From contig DATAFF010000107.1 in assembly GCA_036257595.1 (NCBI GenBank), positions 1-23,641 of the forward strand: a DNA stretch of 23,641 nucleotides, given 5' to 3'. The notes below the pieces were generated by a model. The model was not told the DNA's origin and searched no databases. It was given only the letters and a program-made list of their open reading frames with translations. Both the position numbers and the translations under genes were made by a program. This DNA is from DATAFF01 sp036257595 (GTDB lineage: Bacteria; Pseudomonadota; Alphaproteobacteria; Rhizobiales; Aestuariivirgaceae). Positions 14,153 to 21,888 of the stretch are shown piece after piece. Each line of letters begins with the position of its first letter. Position 1 is the stretch's first letter.

Positions 14153-14758
14153 TTAGGCAACCGGTTCCGCTCGACTGCCAGCGCTCTCCGCCGGTGGCTC
14201 GGCCTGAGGCTCGTTCTCCTGCTGGAACAGCGCCTCGGCGGCGATGCGGGCTTCCTCGCGGTCGGAGGCCGAGCCGATCAGCACCTCGCCGCGGGCCTGC
14301 GCCGCCGCCTCGTCGGGCGAGCGGGCGACATTGGCGGTCACCTGGATCACCACCTCGGGATGAAGGGCGATCCGCACCTGATGCAGGCCGATCGACTTGA
14401 TCGGCGTGTCGAGGAGCACCTGGTTGCGCCCGACCTCAGTGCCAGCGGCGGAGGCCGCCTCGGCAATGTCGCGGGTCGACACCGAGCCATAGAGCTGGCC
14501 GCTCTCGCCGGCCTGGCGGATGATCACGAAGGTCTTGCCGTCGATCTGGCCGGCATCGCCCTGCGCAGCCGACCGCCGCTCGGCGTTGCGCTGCTCGAGC
14601 ATTTCGCGGTCGCGCTCGAATTTCTGCCGATTGGCATCGGTCGCCCGCAGCGCCTTGCCCGACGGCAACAGGAAGTTCCGCGCATAGCCGTCCTTGACGC
14701 GCACGACATCGCCCATCTGGCCGAGATGGCCGATGCGCTCCAATAGGATCACTTCCAT
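14153..14758 (-). CDS. rplI: 50S ribosomal protein L9
   Basis: Binds 23S rRNA in the large subunit and helps maintain reading frame. The 201-residue product has the N-terminal L9 signature (MEVILLERIGHLGQMGDVVRVKDGYARNFLLP), the long connecting helix (about 40-75, KALRATDANRQKFERDREML) and the C-terminal domain. The acidic Glu/Pro/Ala tail extends it beyond the roughly 150 residues of E. coli L9; longer C-termini are common in alphaproteobacteria. Two adjacent ATGs occur at 14761 and 14758; I chose the second because AAGGGAG then lies 7 bases upstream and the family starts at this methionine. Last gene of the rpsF operon. Confidence 0.97.
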   Translation of the reverse strand: MEVILLERIGHLGQMGDVVRVKDGYARNFLLPSGKALRATDANRQKFERDREMLEQRNAERRSAAQGDAGQIDGKTFVIIRQAGESGQLYGSVSTRDIAEAASAAGTEVGRNQVLLDTPIKSIGLHQVRIALHPEVVIQVTANVARSPDEAAAQARGEVLIGSASDREEARIAAEALFQQENEPQAEPPAESAGSRAEPVA

Positions 14759-14801
14759 CATTCTGCTCCCTTGATGAAGTCCTCAACGATCATTGCTTCC
14801 C

Positions 14802-15785
14802 TCACACGCTGCCGCCGCTCTGCGAGCTTCGGGTGCGCGCCCGCATGCGGAACACCATGTCGAGAATGCCGGTGACGATCAGGGGCAGGGCGAGCGCGAA
14901 GCCGAGCACCACTACCGCCACATAGAGCGCCGCGAGCAGCATTGCGCGAAACGGATGGCCGTCCAGCAGCCCGTGCAGCACGGCGAGCCCGAGCACCGCG
15001 AAGGCCGCCGACATGCCGCCGGCAAAGGCACCGCCGATCAGCCCGAGACTGTCGGGCAGGAGTGCTGCGGCCGAGGCGGCCACCAGCCCGACCGCGGCAA
15101 TTCGCGGAAAGGCCAGGGCGCCGAAGCGCGGCAGCGGTCGGGCAGTGATGCGCAGCCGCGCCGCGATGGTCTCGACGAGGCGGAAATTGACGAAGGTGGA
15201 GAGGGTCCAGCCCATTGCCGCCGCTGCCGGCAGGATGCTGGCGAAGAGCGAGCGCATGCTCTCCAGCCGCTGCTTCTGCTCTGGGCTCTGCGGGCCGCCC
15301 TCCTGGATCGCCAGCACCCGGTCGAGCAGCTGGTCGGTCGAGGCGCGGAAGCTCGCGGCATCGGGTCCGGCCATGATGACGAGCCCGGTCGCCAGCGCGC
15401 CAGCCATCAGCGCGATGGCGATCAGCACGCGCCCTTCCGGATACCATTCGACGTCGCCCAGGCGGACCTCGCCCTCGCCGCCCTGGACCGGCGGCGCCGG
15501 CCGTTGCTGCAGAGCGAGCCGGCTGACGATCGCCGCCGGCAGCGCGGTCGCCAGGAGATAGGGGACGGCGAAGGCCCAGCCGATGACGAGGCTCAGCGCC
15601 ACCGCGCCGATCGCCCCGGCAATGAGGGCGACCACCCAGCCCCAGCCCAGGCCGACGATCAGCAATGGCGCCGGCGCCAGCAGGAACACTGCAGCCGCGG
15701 CGAAGGTCGGAACGCCGGCCGCGGCAAAGATCAGGGCCGAGGCAAGCCCCGCCAGAACGGCAATCACGATCCAGCTGTTGATCAT
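14802..15785 (-). CDS. DUF2232 (YybS-like) polytopic membrane protein
   Basis: A 327-residue membrane protein with about eight hydrophobic segments, including MINSWIVIAVLAGLASALIF at the start, and one soluble stretch (about residues 155-180, with SPEQKQRLESM). DUF2232 proteins related to Bacillus YybS occupy exactly this place between rpsR and rplI in many alphaproteobacteria, so position and topology support the call. The function is unknown. The start is the ATG at 15785, with GAGGGAC about 10 bases upstream. It lies 107 bases after rpsR, a gap that holds a stem-loop, and 43 bases before rplI. The longer overlapping open frame from 15828 is out of phase and is a shadow. Confidence 0.88.
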   Translation of the reverse strand: MINSWIVIAVLAGLASALIFAAAGVPTFAAAAVFLLAPAPLLIVGLGWGWVVALIAGAIGAVALSLVIGWAFAVPYLLATALPAAIVSRLALQQRPAPPVQGGEGEVRLGDVEWYPEGRVLIAIALMAGALATGLVIMAGPDAASFRASTDQLLDRVLAIQEGGPQSPEQKQRLESMRSLFASILPAAAAMGWTLSTFVNFRLVETIAARLRITARPLPRFGALAFPRIAAVGLVAASAAALLPDSLGLIGGAFAGGMSAAFAVLGLAVLHGLLDGHPFRAMLLAALYVAVVVLGFALALPLIVTGILDMVFRMRARTRSSQSGGSV

Positions 15786-15847
15786 CTCGGCTGTCCCTCG
15801 CCGGTCGGCGGGTTAGAGGCGGCGCCATGGCCGTCCCAACCAGAGCC

Positions 15848-15873
15848 CTCGTGACGGAATTTCGCGTCGCGAG
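15848..15873 (-). other. Stem-loop between rpsR and the DUF2232 gene
   Basis: Arms CTCGTGACG (15848-15856) and CGTCGCGAG (15865-15873) pair with one mismatch around an 8-base loop, 20 bases beyond the rpsR stop. No U-run follows on the minus strand, so it may serve as a partial terminator, a processing site or a 3'-end stabiliser that lowers expression of the downstream genes relative to rpsF-rpsR. Confidence 0.35.
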
Positions 15874-15892
15874 AGGCTCGTCGCGGAATGGT

Positions 15893-16138
15893 TTACCTTA
15901 TCACATAGGGCAGGAGACCGAGAAAGCGGGCCCGCTTGATGGCGCGCGCGAGCTCGCGCTGCTTCTTGGCCGACACCGCGGTGATGCGGCTCGGCACGAT
16001 CTTGCCGCGCTCCGAGATGTAGCGCTGGAGCAGGCGCACGTCCTTGTAGTCGATCTTCGGCGCGCCCTCGCCGGAGAACGGGCAGCTCTTGCGGCGCCGG
16101 AAGAACGGCCGCCGTGCCGGTTGTGCCTGCATGGCCAT
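15893..16138 (-). CDS. rpsR: 30S ribosomal protein S18
   Basis: Small-subunit protein that forms a heterodimer with S6 on the platform of the 30S subunit. The 81-residue product has a basic N-terminus (ARRPFFRRRKSCPF) and the conserved core KIDYKDVRLLQRYISERGKIVPSRITAVSAKKQRELARAIKRARFLGLLPY. Length and residues are fully typical. The start codon overlaps the rpsF stop by one base (TGATG), so the partners S6 and S18 are translationally coupled. Confidence 0.98.
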   Translation of the reverse strand: MAMQAQPARRPFFRRRKSCPFSGEGAPKIDYKDVRLLQRYISERGKIVPSRITAVSAKKQRELARAIKRARFLGLLPYVIR

Positions 16139-16641
16139 CAGCTCCTCCCCTCACTGCCGTTGCCGCTCGCCGCCTCGCGTGGCGGGCGCGGCGGACGCGG
16201 GCCGCGATCGCCGAAGTCGCGCGGGGGCCGATCGCCGAAATCGCGCGGGGGCCGATCGCCGAAGCGACCGCCGCGGTCACCGAAGCGGCCGCCGCCCTCG
16301 CCGTCGCGGTCATCGCGGCCGCGCGAGCGCATCATCGCCGAGGGGCCTTCCTCGAGCTCGTCGACCCGCACGGTGAGGAAGCGCAGCACGTCCTCATTGA
16401 TCGATTGCTGGCGCTCCACCTCGTCGAGCGCCGCCGAGGGCGCATCGATGTTCAGCAGCGTGTAATGGGCCTTGCGGTTCTTCTTCATCCGGTAGGTCAG
16501 CGGCTTGACCCCCCAATATTCGGTCTTGGTGACCTTGCCGCCGCGCTCCTCGATGACCGTCTTGAACTGCTGCGTCAGCGCCTCGACCTGGGTGTTCGAC
16601 GCGTCCTGCCGCACCAGGAAAATATGCTCGTAGAATGCCAT
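16138..16641 (-). CDS. rpsF: 30S ribosomal protein S6 with long Arg/Gly/Asp-rich tail
   Basis: First gene of the operon; S6 pairs with S18 on the 30S platform. Residues 1-100 are a normal S6 domain (MAFYEHIFLVRQDAS, EYWGVKPLTYRMKKNRKAHY). Residues 101-167 form a disordered tail built from GDR-containing units (GGRFGDR, then PPRDFGDR twice, then a Pro/Arg run), making the protein longer than the 130-odd residues of E. coli S6. Extended S6 tails occur in other alphaproteobacteria, but the repeat form here is marked. The ATG at 16641 is preceded by GGAAG with close spacing. Confidence 0.97.
   Translation of the reverse strand: MAFYEHIFLVRQDASNTQVEALTQQFKTVIEERGGKVTKTEYWGVKPLTYRMKKNRKAHYTLLNIDAPSAALDEVERQQSINEDVLRFLTVRVDELEEGPSAMMRSRGRDDRDGEGGGRFGDRGGRFGDRPPRDFGDRPPRDFGDRGPRPPRPPREAASGNGSEGRS
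16195..16290 (-). repeat. Short in-frame tandem repeats in the rpsF tail
   Basis: Units of 21-24 bases encode GGRFGDR (twice) and PPRDFGDR (twice) in succession; the two PPRDFGDR units differ by a single base. The repeats account for residues 118-149 of S6 and could vary in number between strains. Confidence 0.85.
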
Positions 16642-16845
16642 GGCTTCCGGGCCTTTTCCTTTGCTTCATCAATTTCTCGCGGAACCGGTGCAGAGCCTCT
16701 CTCCGAACCTTGTGGAAGGCCCGGAAACGGGTCCTGAAAGAGCGGGAACACGGGAAGCCGGGCAGTCTCGCCCTGGCGGATCCGGAATAGAGCCGGACAC
16801 GCCCTTCCGTTCAGCCCCCGACCGGTCAGCTGACAGACGGCGCGT

Positions 16846-16873
16846 GGTATACAGCTTTTTTCGGGGGAAGCAA
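16846..16873 (-). promoter_or_regulatory. Candidate promoter of the rpsF operon
   Basis: On the minus strand TTGCTT (16873-16868) is followed after 16 bases by TATACC (16851-16846). It lies about 205 bases before the rpsF start, which leaves a long leader. It directly abuts the heptamer element. Prediction by eye only. Confidence 0.35.
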
Positions 16874-16880
16874 GGGGAGC

Positions 16881-16998
16881 GGCAGTGGGCAGTAGGCAAA
16901 TAGGCAGTCGGCGGTAGGCAGTCGGCATTAGGCATTGGGCATTAGGCAGTACGCGGGCAAAGGGCTCGGTGACTGCCTACTGCCTAACGCCTACTGCC
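16881..16998. repeat. Heptamer hairpin element, copy 2 (largest)
   Basis: The left arm has ten tandem units in direct order (GGCAGTG, GGCAGTA, an 8-base variant GGCAAATA, GGCAGTC, GGCGGTA, GGCAGTC, GGCATTA, GGCATTG, GGCATTA, GGCAGTA; 16881-16951). A 20-base loop (16952-16971) follows, then four inverted units (ACTGCC, TACTGCC, TAACGCC, TACTGCC; 16972-16998). The inner stem is again TAGGCAGT/ACTGCCTA. The loop differs from that of the other two copies. It sits between divergent operons, not at a transcript end. Confidence 0.85.
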
Positions 16999-17077
16999 CC
17001 TCTTCCCCAGCTTGACTCCCCGCCCCGTTCGTGGTTCGTCCCGGGCATCAAGCGGAGTGGGACCTCTATCAATCGCG

Positions 17078-18025
17078 ATGTCGGTCGCTTTCACCTTCCC
17101 GGGCCAGGGCAGCCAGCAGGTTGGCATGGGCCATGCCCTTGCCGAGCATTTCACCGCTGCCCGCGCCGTCTTCGACGAGATCGACGAGGCGCTCGGCATC
17201 AAGCTGTCGACAATCATGTGGGACGGGCCGGACAACCGGCTGATGCTGACCGAGAATGCCCAGCCGGCGCTGATGGCGGTGTCGATGGCGGCGGTGGCGG
17301 TGCTCGGCGCCGAGTTCGGCATCGGGGTCTCCCGCACGGCCCGCTTCGTCGCCGGCCATTCGCTTGGCGAATATTCGGCGCTCGCCGCCGCCGGCAGCTT
17401 TACCCTCGCCGACGCGGCGCGGTTGTTGCAGACCCGCGGCCGCGCCATGCAGCGGGCAACCCCGGTCGGCACCGGCGCGATGGCGGCGCTGCTCGGCCTC
17501 GATTACGAGGCGGCGGTGGCGATCGCCGAGGAGGCGGCGGAAGGCCAGGTGTGCCAGGCGGCCAATGACAATGCGCCGGGGCAGGTGGTGGTGTCGGGCG
17601 ATGCCCGGGCGGTCGAGCGGGCGGTGGCGATCGCCCGCGGCCGCGGCGCCAAGCGGGCGGTGCTGCTGCCGGTCTCCGCGCCGTTCCATTGCGCCCTGAT
17701 GCAGCCGGCCGCCGACATCATGGCCGAGGCGTTGAGCACGGTGACGGTCAAGCGGCCGGCGGTGCCGGTGATCGCCAACGTCACGGCGGGCCCGCTCAGC
17801 GACCCTTCGGCCATTCGCCAGGCGCTCGTCGCCCAGGTCACGGGGGTGGTTCGCTGGCGCGAGTCGATCGGCTATCTTGGCAGCCAGGGCGTCAGCCTTC
17901 TGGTGGAGCTGGGCGCGGGCCGGGTCCTGACGGGCCTGAGCAAGCGCATGGTGCCCGAGGCGAAGTGCATCGCCGCATCGACGCCCGACGAGATCGCTCA
18001 GGCGGCGGAGCTGTTGAGGATCTGA
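17078..18025 (+). CDS. fabD: Malonyl-CoA:ACP transacylase
   Basis: Transfers malonyl from CoA to acyl carrier protein, the step that feeds type II fatty acid synthesis. In the 315-residue product the oxyanion-hole motif FPGQGSQ is at 7-13, the nucleophile is S95 in GHSLGE, the substrate-binding arginine is R120 in QTRGRAMQ, and the catalytic histidine is H204 in APFHCALM. All are intact. The start is the ATG at 17078 because the family begins directly with MxxAFxFPGQGSQ; an open extension back to 17012 has no resemblance. No strong Shine-Dalgarno sequence is visible. It heads a seven-gene plus-strand operon and is two bases from fabG. Confidence 0.97.
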   Translation: MSVAFTFPGQGSQQVGMGHALAEHFTAARAVFDEIDEALGIKLSTIMWDGPDNRLMLTENAQPALMAVSMAAVAVLGAEFGIGVSRTARFVAGHSLGEYSALAAAGSFTLADAARLLQTRGRAMQRATPVGTGAMAALLGLDYEAAVAIAEEAAEGQVCQAANDNAPGQVVVSGDARAVERAVAIARGRGAKRAVLLPVSAPFHCALMQPAADIMAEALSTVTVKRPAVPVIANVTAGPLSDPSAIRQALVAQVTGVVRWRESIGYLGSQGVSLLVELGAGRVLTGLSKRMVPEAKCIAASTPDEIAQAAELLRI

Positions 18026-18027
18026 CA

Positions 18028-18774
18028 ATGCCAGCCATGTTCGATCTTGCCGGGTCCGCAGCGTTGGTCACCGGAGCAACCGGCGGCATCGGGGCGGCGA
18101 TTGCCCGCGCGCTTCATGCGCAGGGGGCGAGCGTCGTCCTTTCGGGAACCCGCGCCGAGGTGCTCGACAAGCTCGTTGGCGAGCTTGGCGAGCGGGCTCA
18201 TGCGGTGCCCGCCGATCTTGGCCGCGAAGGAGACACCGATCGACTGGTGGCGGCGGCGGAAGCGGCCATGGGTCGGCTCGACATCCTGGTCAACAATGCC
18301 GGCATCACCCGCGACAATCTCGGCATGCGCATGAAGGATGCCGAATGGGACGAGGTGCTGGCGGTCGATCTCACCGCGGCATTCCGGCTGTCGCGGGCGG
18401 CGATGCGCGGCATGGTCAAGCGGCGTCACGGGCGGATCATCTCGATCACCTCGGTGGTGGGCGCGACAGGCAATGCCGGGCAGGCCAATTATGCCGCTGC
18501 CAAGGCGGGGCTCGCCGGCATGTCGAAGGCGCTGGCGCAGGAGCTCGCGGGACGCGGCATCACCGTCAATTGCGTCGCTCCGGGCTTCATCGAGACCGCG
18601 ATGACCGCGGTGCTCGACGACAAGCGCCGTGCCGCCGTCCTCACCACCGTGCCGATGGGGCGGCTCGGGAATCCGGAGGAAGTTGCCGCCGCGGTGGCGT
18701 TCCTCGCCGCCCGCGAGGCCGGCTATATCACCGGGCAGACCCTCCATGTGAACGGCGGCATGTTTATGATGTGA
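18028..18774 (+). CDS. fabG: 3-oxoacyl-ACP reductase
   Basis: NADPH-dependent short-chain dehydrogenase/reductase that reduces 3-oxoacyl-ACP to 3-hydroxyacyl-ACP. In the 248-residue product the dinucleotide motif TGATGGIG is at 15-22, NNAG at 89-92, and the catalytic triad is Ser142, Tyr155 and Lys159 (YAAAK). The end VNGGMFMM is typical of FabG. The ATG at 18028 lies two bases after the fabD stop, with GAGGA about 8 bases upstream. The position between fabD and acpP confirms FabG rather than another SDR. Confidence 0.97.
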   Translation: MPAMFDLAGSAALVTGATGGIGAAIARALHAQGASVVLSGTRAEVLDKLVGELGERAHAVPADLGREGDTDRLVAAAEAAMGRLDILVNNAGITRDNLGMRMKDAEWDEVLAVDLTAAFRLSRAAMRGMVKRRHGRIISITSVVGATGNAGQANYAAAKAGLAGMSKALAQELAGRGITVNCVAPGFIETAMTAVLDDKRRAAVLTTVPMGRLGNPEEVAAAVAFLAAREAGYITGQTLHVNGGMFMM

Positions 18775-18965
18775 CGGGGGAAAGGCTCGGACCGGCGGCT
18801 TGCGGGCTCTTTCTCTGCCGCTGGAAAGTGTGATAATAGGCCGCCGAATCCAGAGGGGGTAATCCTGGCCGAGCGAAAGATTGAGGACTGAAGGCCCGGG
18901 GGCTGGCCTCAGGCGTTAGACAATGATTGCCGCCCGAAAAAGGGCAGAACAGAGGACTTTGCACT

Positions 18966-19202
18966 ATGAGCGACGTTGCTGAACGGGTCAGGAAAATCGT
19001 CGTCGAGCATCTTGGCGTCGATGCCGAGAAGGTCACGCCGGAGGCGAGCTTCATCGATGATCTTGGCGCCGACAGCCTCGACACGGTCGAACTCGTCATG
19101 GCGTTCGAGGAAGAGTTCGGGATCGAAATTCCCGACGATGCGGCGGAAACCATCCAGACGGTGGGGGACGCCGTGAAATTCATCGAGAAGAATCAAGCCT
19201 GA
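18966..19202 (+). CDS. acpP: Acyl carrier protein
   Basis: Carries growing acyl chains on a 4'-phosphopantetheine arm. The 78-residue acidic product has the attachment motif DSL with Ser37 (FIDDLGADSLDTVELVM) and the usual four-helix ACP sequence. AGAGGA precedes the ATG at 18966 by about nine bases. The 191-base gap before it probably holds a separate promoter, with a -10-like GATAAT at about 18833, as expected for a gene needed in much higher amount than its neighbours. No terminator is evident after fabG. Confidence 0.98.
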   Translation: MSDVAERVRKIVVEHLGVDAEKVTPEASFIDDLGADSLDTVELVMAFEEEFGIEIPDDAAETIQTVGDAVKFIEKNQA

Positions 19203-19267
19203 ATCGCGTATTCTTCGCCTCTGGATCCGGTTTGCTTGGCACCTTTGCTCGAAGGAATTTCGGCCTA

Positions 19268-20530
19268 ATGCGCAGAGTCGTCGTCACCGGCCTGGGTCTC
19301 GTCACACCCCTGGCAACCGGGGTCGAGGAGACGTGGAAGCGCCTTCTCGCAGGCCGGTCCGGGGCTGGGCCGATCACCCGTTTCGACGCCTCCGACCTGC
19401 CGTGCCGCATCGCCTGCGAGGTCAAGTCGGGCGATGGCGGCGACGGCACCTTCAATCCCGACCAGTGGGTCGAGCCGAAGGAGCAACGCCGCTACGACAA
19501 GTTCATCATCTATGGCATGGCGGCGGCCAGGCAGGCGGTGGAGGATGCCGGCTGGCAGCCCAAGGACGAGGATGAGCGCTGCCGCACCGGCGTTCTCATC
19601 GGGTCGGGCATTGGCGGCCTGCCGTCGATCGAGGCCACCTCGATTCTCGTCCATGAGAAGGGACCGCGGCGGGTCAGCCCGTTCTTCATCCCGGGCAGCC
19701 TGATCAATCTGTGCTCCGGCATCGTGTCGATCACCTATGGCTTCAAGGGACCGAACCACGCCGCCGTCACCGCCTGCTCGACCGGTGCCCATTCGATCGG
19801 CGATGCGGCGCGGATGATCGCGCTCGACGACGCCGACGTGATGGTGGCGGGGGGTGCTGAGGGTGCGGTGTGCCGTATCGGCATTGCCGGATTCGTCGCC
19901 TGCAAAGCGCTGTCGACCGGCTTCAACGATCAGCCGGAACGGGCCTCGCGCCCCTATGACCGCGATCGCGACGGTTTCGTCATGGGCGAAGGCGCCGGCG
20001 TCGTGGTGCTGGAGGAACTCGAGCATGCGAAGGCCCGCGGCGCCAGGATCTATGGCGAGGTGGTGGGCTACGGCATGTCGGGCGATGCCTATCACATCAC
20101 GGCGCCGTCGGAGGATGGCGACGGCGCCTATCGCTGCATGCGGGCGGCGCTGAAGCGGGCCGGGATCTCGGCCGCCGACATCGACTATGTCAACGCCCAT
20201 GGCACCTCGACGCCGCTCGGCGACGAGATCGAGCTTCGGGCGGTCGAGCGGCTTATCGGGAACCGGGGGCATGGGCTCGCCATGTCCTCGACCAAATCGG
20301 CGACCGGCCATCTGCTCGGGGCGGCAGGGGCGATCGAGGCGATTTTCGCCATTCTCGCCATGCGCGATGGCGTCGCGCCAGCCACGCTCAACCTGGAAAA
20401 CCCGTCGGTTGCAACCGAGATCGACCTGGTCCCGTTGAAGCCGCGGCCCAAGGAAATCAACACAGTTCTGTCGAATTCCTTTGGTTTCGGTGGCACAAAC
20501 GCGTCGCTCATCTTCCGCGCCTGTGCATGA
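19268..20530 (+). CDS. fabF: 3-oxoacyl-ACP synthase II
   Basis: Condensing enzyme that elongates acyl-ACP with malonyl-ACP. In the 420-residue product the active-site cysteine is C170 in VTACSTGAHSIGDA, and the decarboxylating residues are H311 (VNAHGTSTPLGD), K343 and H348 (STKSATGHLLGAAGA). The Cys-His-His triad and FGFGGTN near the C-terminus are those of KAS II. The start is the ATG at 19268 (MRRVVVTGLGLVTP), with AAGGAA about 13 bases upstream; an in-frame TTG at 19232 is less likely. The stop TGA overlaps possible upstream starts of mltG but is 31 bases before the preferred one. Confidence 0.97.
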   Translation: MRRVVVTGLGLVTPLATGVEETWKRLLAGRSGAGPITRFDASDLPCRIACEVKSGDGGDGTFNPDQWVEPKEQRRYDKFIIYGMAAARQAVEDAGWQPKDEDERCRTGVLIGSGIGGLPSIEATSILVHEKGPRRVSPFFIPGSLINLCSGIVSITYGFKGPNHAAVTACSTGAHSIGDAARMIALDDADVMVAGGAEGAVCRIGIAGFVACKALSTGFNDQPERASRPYDRDRDGFVMGEGAGVVVLEELEHAKARGARIYGEVVGYGMSGDAYHITAPSEDGDGAYRCMRAALKRAGISAADIDYVNAHGTSTPLGDEIELRAVERLIGNRGHGLAMSSTKSATGHLLGAAGAIEAIFAILAMRDGVAPATLNLENPSVATEIDLVPLKPRPKEINTVLSNSFGFGGTNASLIFRACA

Positions 20531-20561
20531 TGCGCGGGCGGCCGTTCCGGGAGCCCGTGAA

Positions 20562-21887
20562 GTGGATGCAAAGACCGAGGTCGCCTTAACCCGGGTCCCC
20601 GATGCCCGGCGCGGCCGCAGCAGTGCGCTGTTCCGCACCTTCCGCTCGCTCCTGGCCAGCTTTCTGCTCGCCCTGCTGGTCGCCGCCGTCGGCATCTACT
20701 ACGCCAAGCGCGAGTTCGACCGTCCCGGGCCGCTTACCGGCGTCGGGGCGGTGGTGGTCGAGCGCGGCATGAATGCCGAGGACATCGCCAACCGGCTGAA
20801 GGAAAATGGGGTGATCGCCCATTCTTACGCCTTCGTGCTCGCCGCTGCCTATGCCCGGCTGCACGGGCACTCGCTCAAGGCGGGGGAATATGAATTTCCG
20901 GCCGGGGCCAGCCTGCGCCAGGTGCTGGACATGATCACCGAAGGCAAGGCCTTCACCTATCGGCTGACCATTCCCGAGGGGCTGACCACCGATCAGATCA
21001 TCGAGCGGCTGAACGGCCAGGGAGTCCTGGTCGAGGAGGCGCCGGCGGGTCTGGCCGAAGGCGTCCTCCTGCCCGACACCTATACATTCACTCGCGGCAC
21101 CAGCCGGGCCGAGCTTCTCGAGCGCATGCAGGAGGCACAGCGCAAGGTGGTGGACGAGCTGTGGGAGGGCCGGGCCAAGGACCTGCCGGTGAAGACCAAG
21201 GAGGAGGCGGTGATCCTCGCCTCCATCATCGAAAGGGAGACGAGCCGCCCGAACGAGCGGGCGCGGGTCGCCGCCGTCTTCGTCAATCGGTTGAAACGCA
21301 GCATGCGGCTGCAGTCGGACCCGACGATCATATACGGGCTGGTCGGCGGCAAAGGGCGGCTCGACCGGCCGATCAGCCGCGACGACATCGCTCAGAAGAC
21401 TGCCTACAATACCTACCGGATCAACGGCCTGCCGCCGACCCCGATCGCCAATCCCGGGCGCGAGGCGATCCGCGCCGCGCTCAATCCGGCCGAGACCGAC
21501 GATGTCTATTTCGTCGCCGACGGCACCGGTGGTCATGTCTTCTCGAAAACGCTCACGGAGCATTCCGAGAATGTGAAGGTGTGGCGCAAGATCGAGGAGG
21601 AGCGCCGGATTGCCCAGGAGGCGGCGGAGGCTGCGGCAGCGGCGGCAACGACGGCAGTGACCGAGGCGGCGGCGACGGCGGTGGCCGACGCCGCGGCGGC
21701 CGCTGCCGGGCCTGAGTCCACCGGCAAGGTCAAGGAGCCGGCGGCGCAGGCGCCGGCGGCGCAGGCGCCGGCGGCCGATCAGCCCAGCGAGACTGCGCCG
21801 GCCCCCGAAGCCATGCCCGAGACCCGGCTCGTCACGGTTTCCGGGAATCTCGTGCCGCTGCCCAAAGTCAAGCCGCGGCAGAATTGA
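20562..21887 (+). CDS. mltG: Endolytic peptidoglycan transglycosylase MltG, with Ala/Pro-rich tail
   Basis: Inner-membrane lytic transglycosylase (YceG family) that cuts nascent glycan strands and helps set their length. From the chosen GTG the product is 441 residues: a basic N-terminus, one membrane span at about 29-47, a LysM-like part, and the catalytic domain with the presumed catalytic glutamate E224 in ILASIIERET and the conserved QSDPTIIYGL. I prefer GTG at 20562 because GGGAG lies 8 bases before it; GTG at 20523 and TTG at 20481 in the same frame would overlap fabF. Residues 352-420 are an Ala-rich then Pro/Ala-rich low-complexity tail (AAQAP units) not needed for the family fold. 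yicC follows after one base. Confidence 0.93.
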   Translation: MDAKTEVALTRVPDARRGRSSALFRTFRSLLASFLLALLVAAVGIYYAKREFDRPGPLTGVGAVVVERGMNAEDIANRLKENGVIAHSYAFVLAAAYARLHGHSLKAGEYEFPAGASLRQVLDMITEGKAFTYRLTIPEGLTTDQIIERLNGQGVLVEEAPAGLAEGVLLPDTYTFTRGTSRAELLERMQEAQRKVVDELWEGRAKDLPVKTKEEAVILASIIERETSRPNERARVAAVFVNRLKRSMRLQSDPTIIYGLVGGKGRLDRPISRDDIAQKTAYNTYRINGLPPTPIANPGREAIRAALNPAETDDVYFVADGTGGHVFSKTLTEHSENVKVWRKIEEERRIAQEAAEAAAAAATTAVTEAAATAVADAAAAAAGPESTGKVKEPAAQAPAAQAPAADQPSETAPAPEAMPETRLVTVSGNLVPLPKVKPRQN

Positions 21888-21888
21888 G

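Larger units (their letters stand above)
16642..17077. other. Divergent rpsF/fabD intergenic region
   Basis: These 436 bases hold the rpsF promoter and leader on the minus strand, a long heptamer hairpin element (16881-16998) and the fabD leader. A perfect palindrome GTCAGCTGAC lies at 16825-16834 in the rpsF leader. Small open frames here have no family resemblance. I see no clear S6:S18 autoregulatory leader motif, though one could be present in the roughly 200-base leader. Confidence 0.6.

Noticed and set aside
12770..14746. 658-codon plus-strand open frame across cfa and rplI
   Set aside because: It runs antisense over two clear genes and their intergenic region, and its composition is that of a reverse-complement shadow.
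16881..16998. Insertion sequence or MITE ends
   Set aside because: No transposase, no target-site duplication visible, and the arms are tandem 7-base units rather than unique inverted ends; a mobile origin remains possible but unproven.
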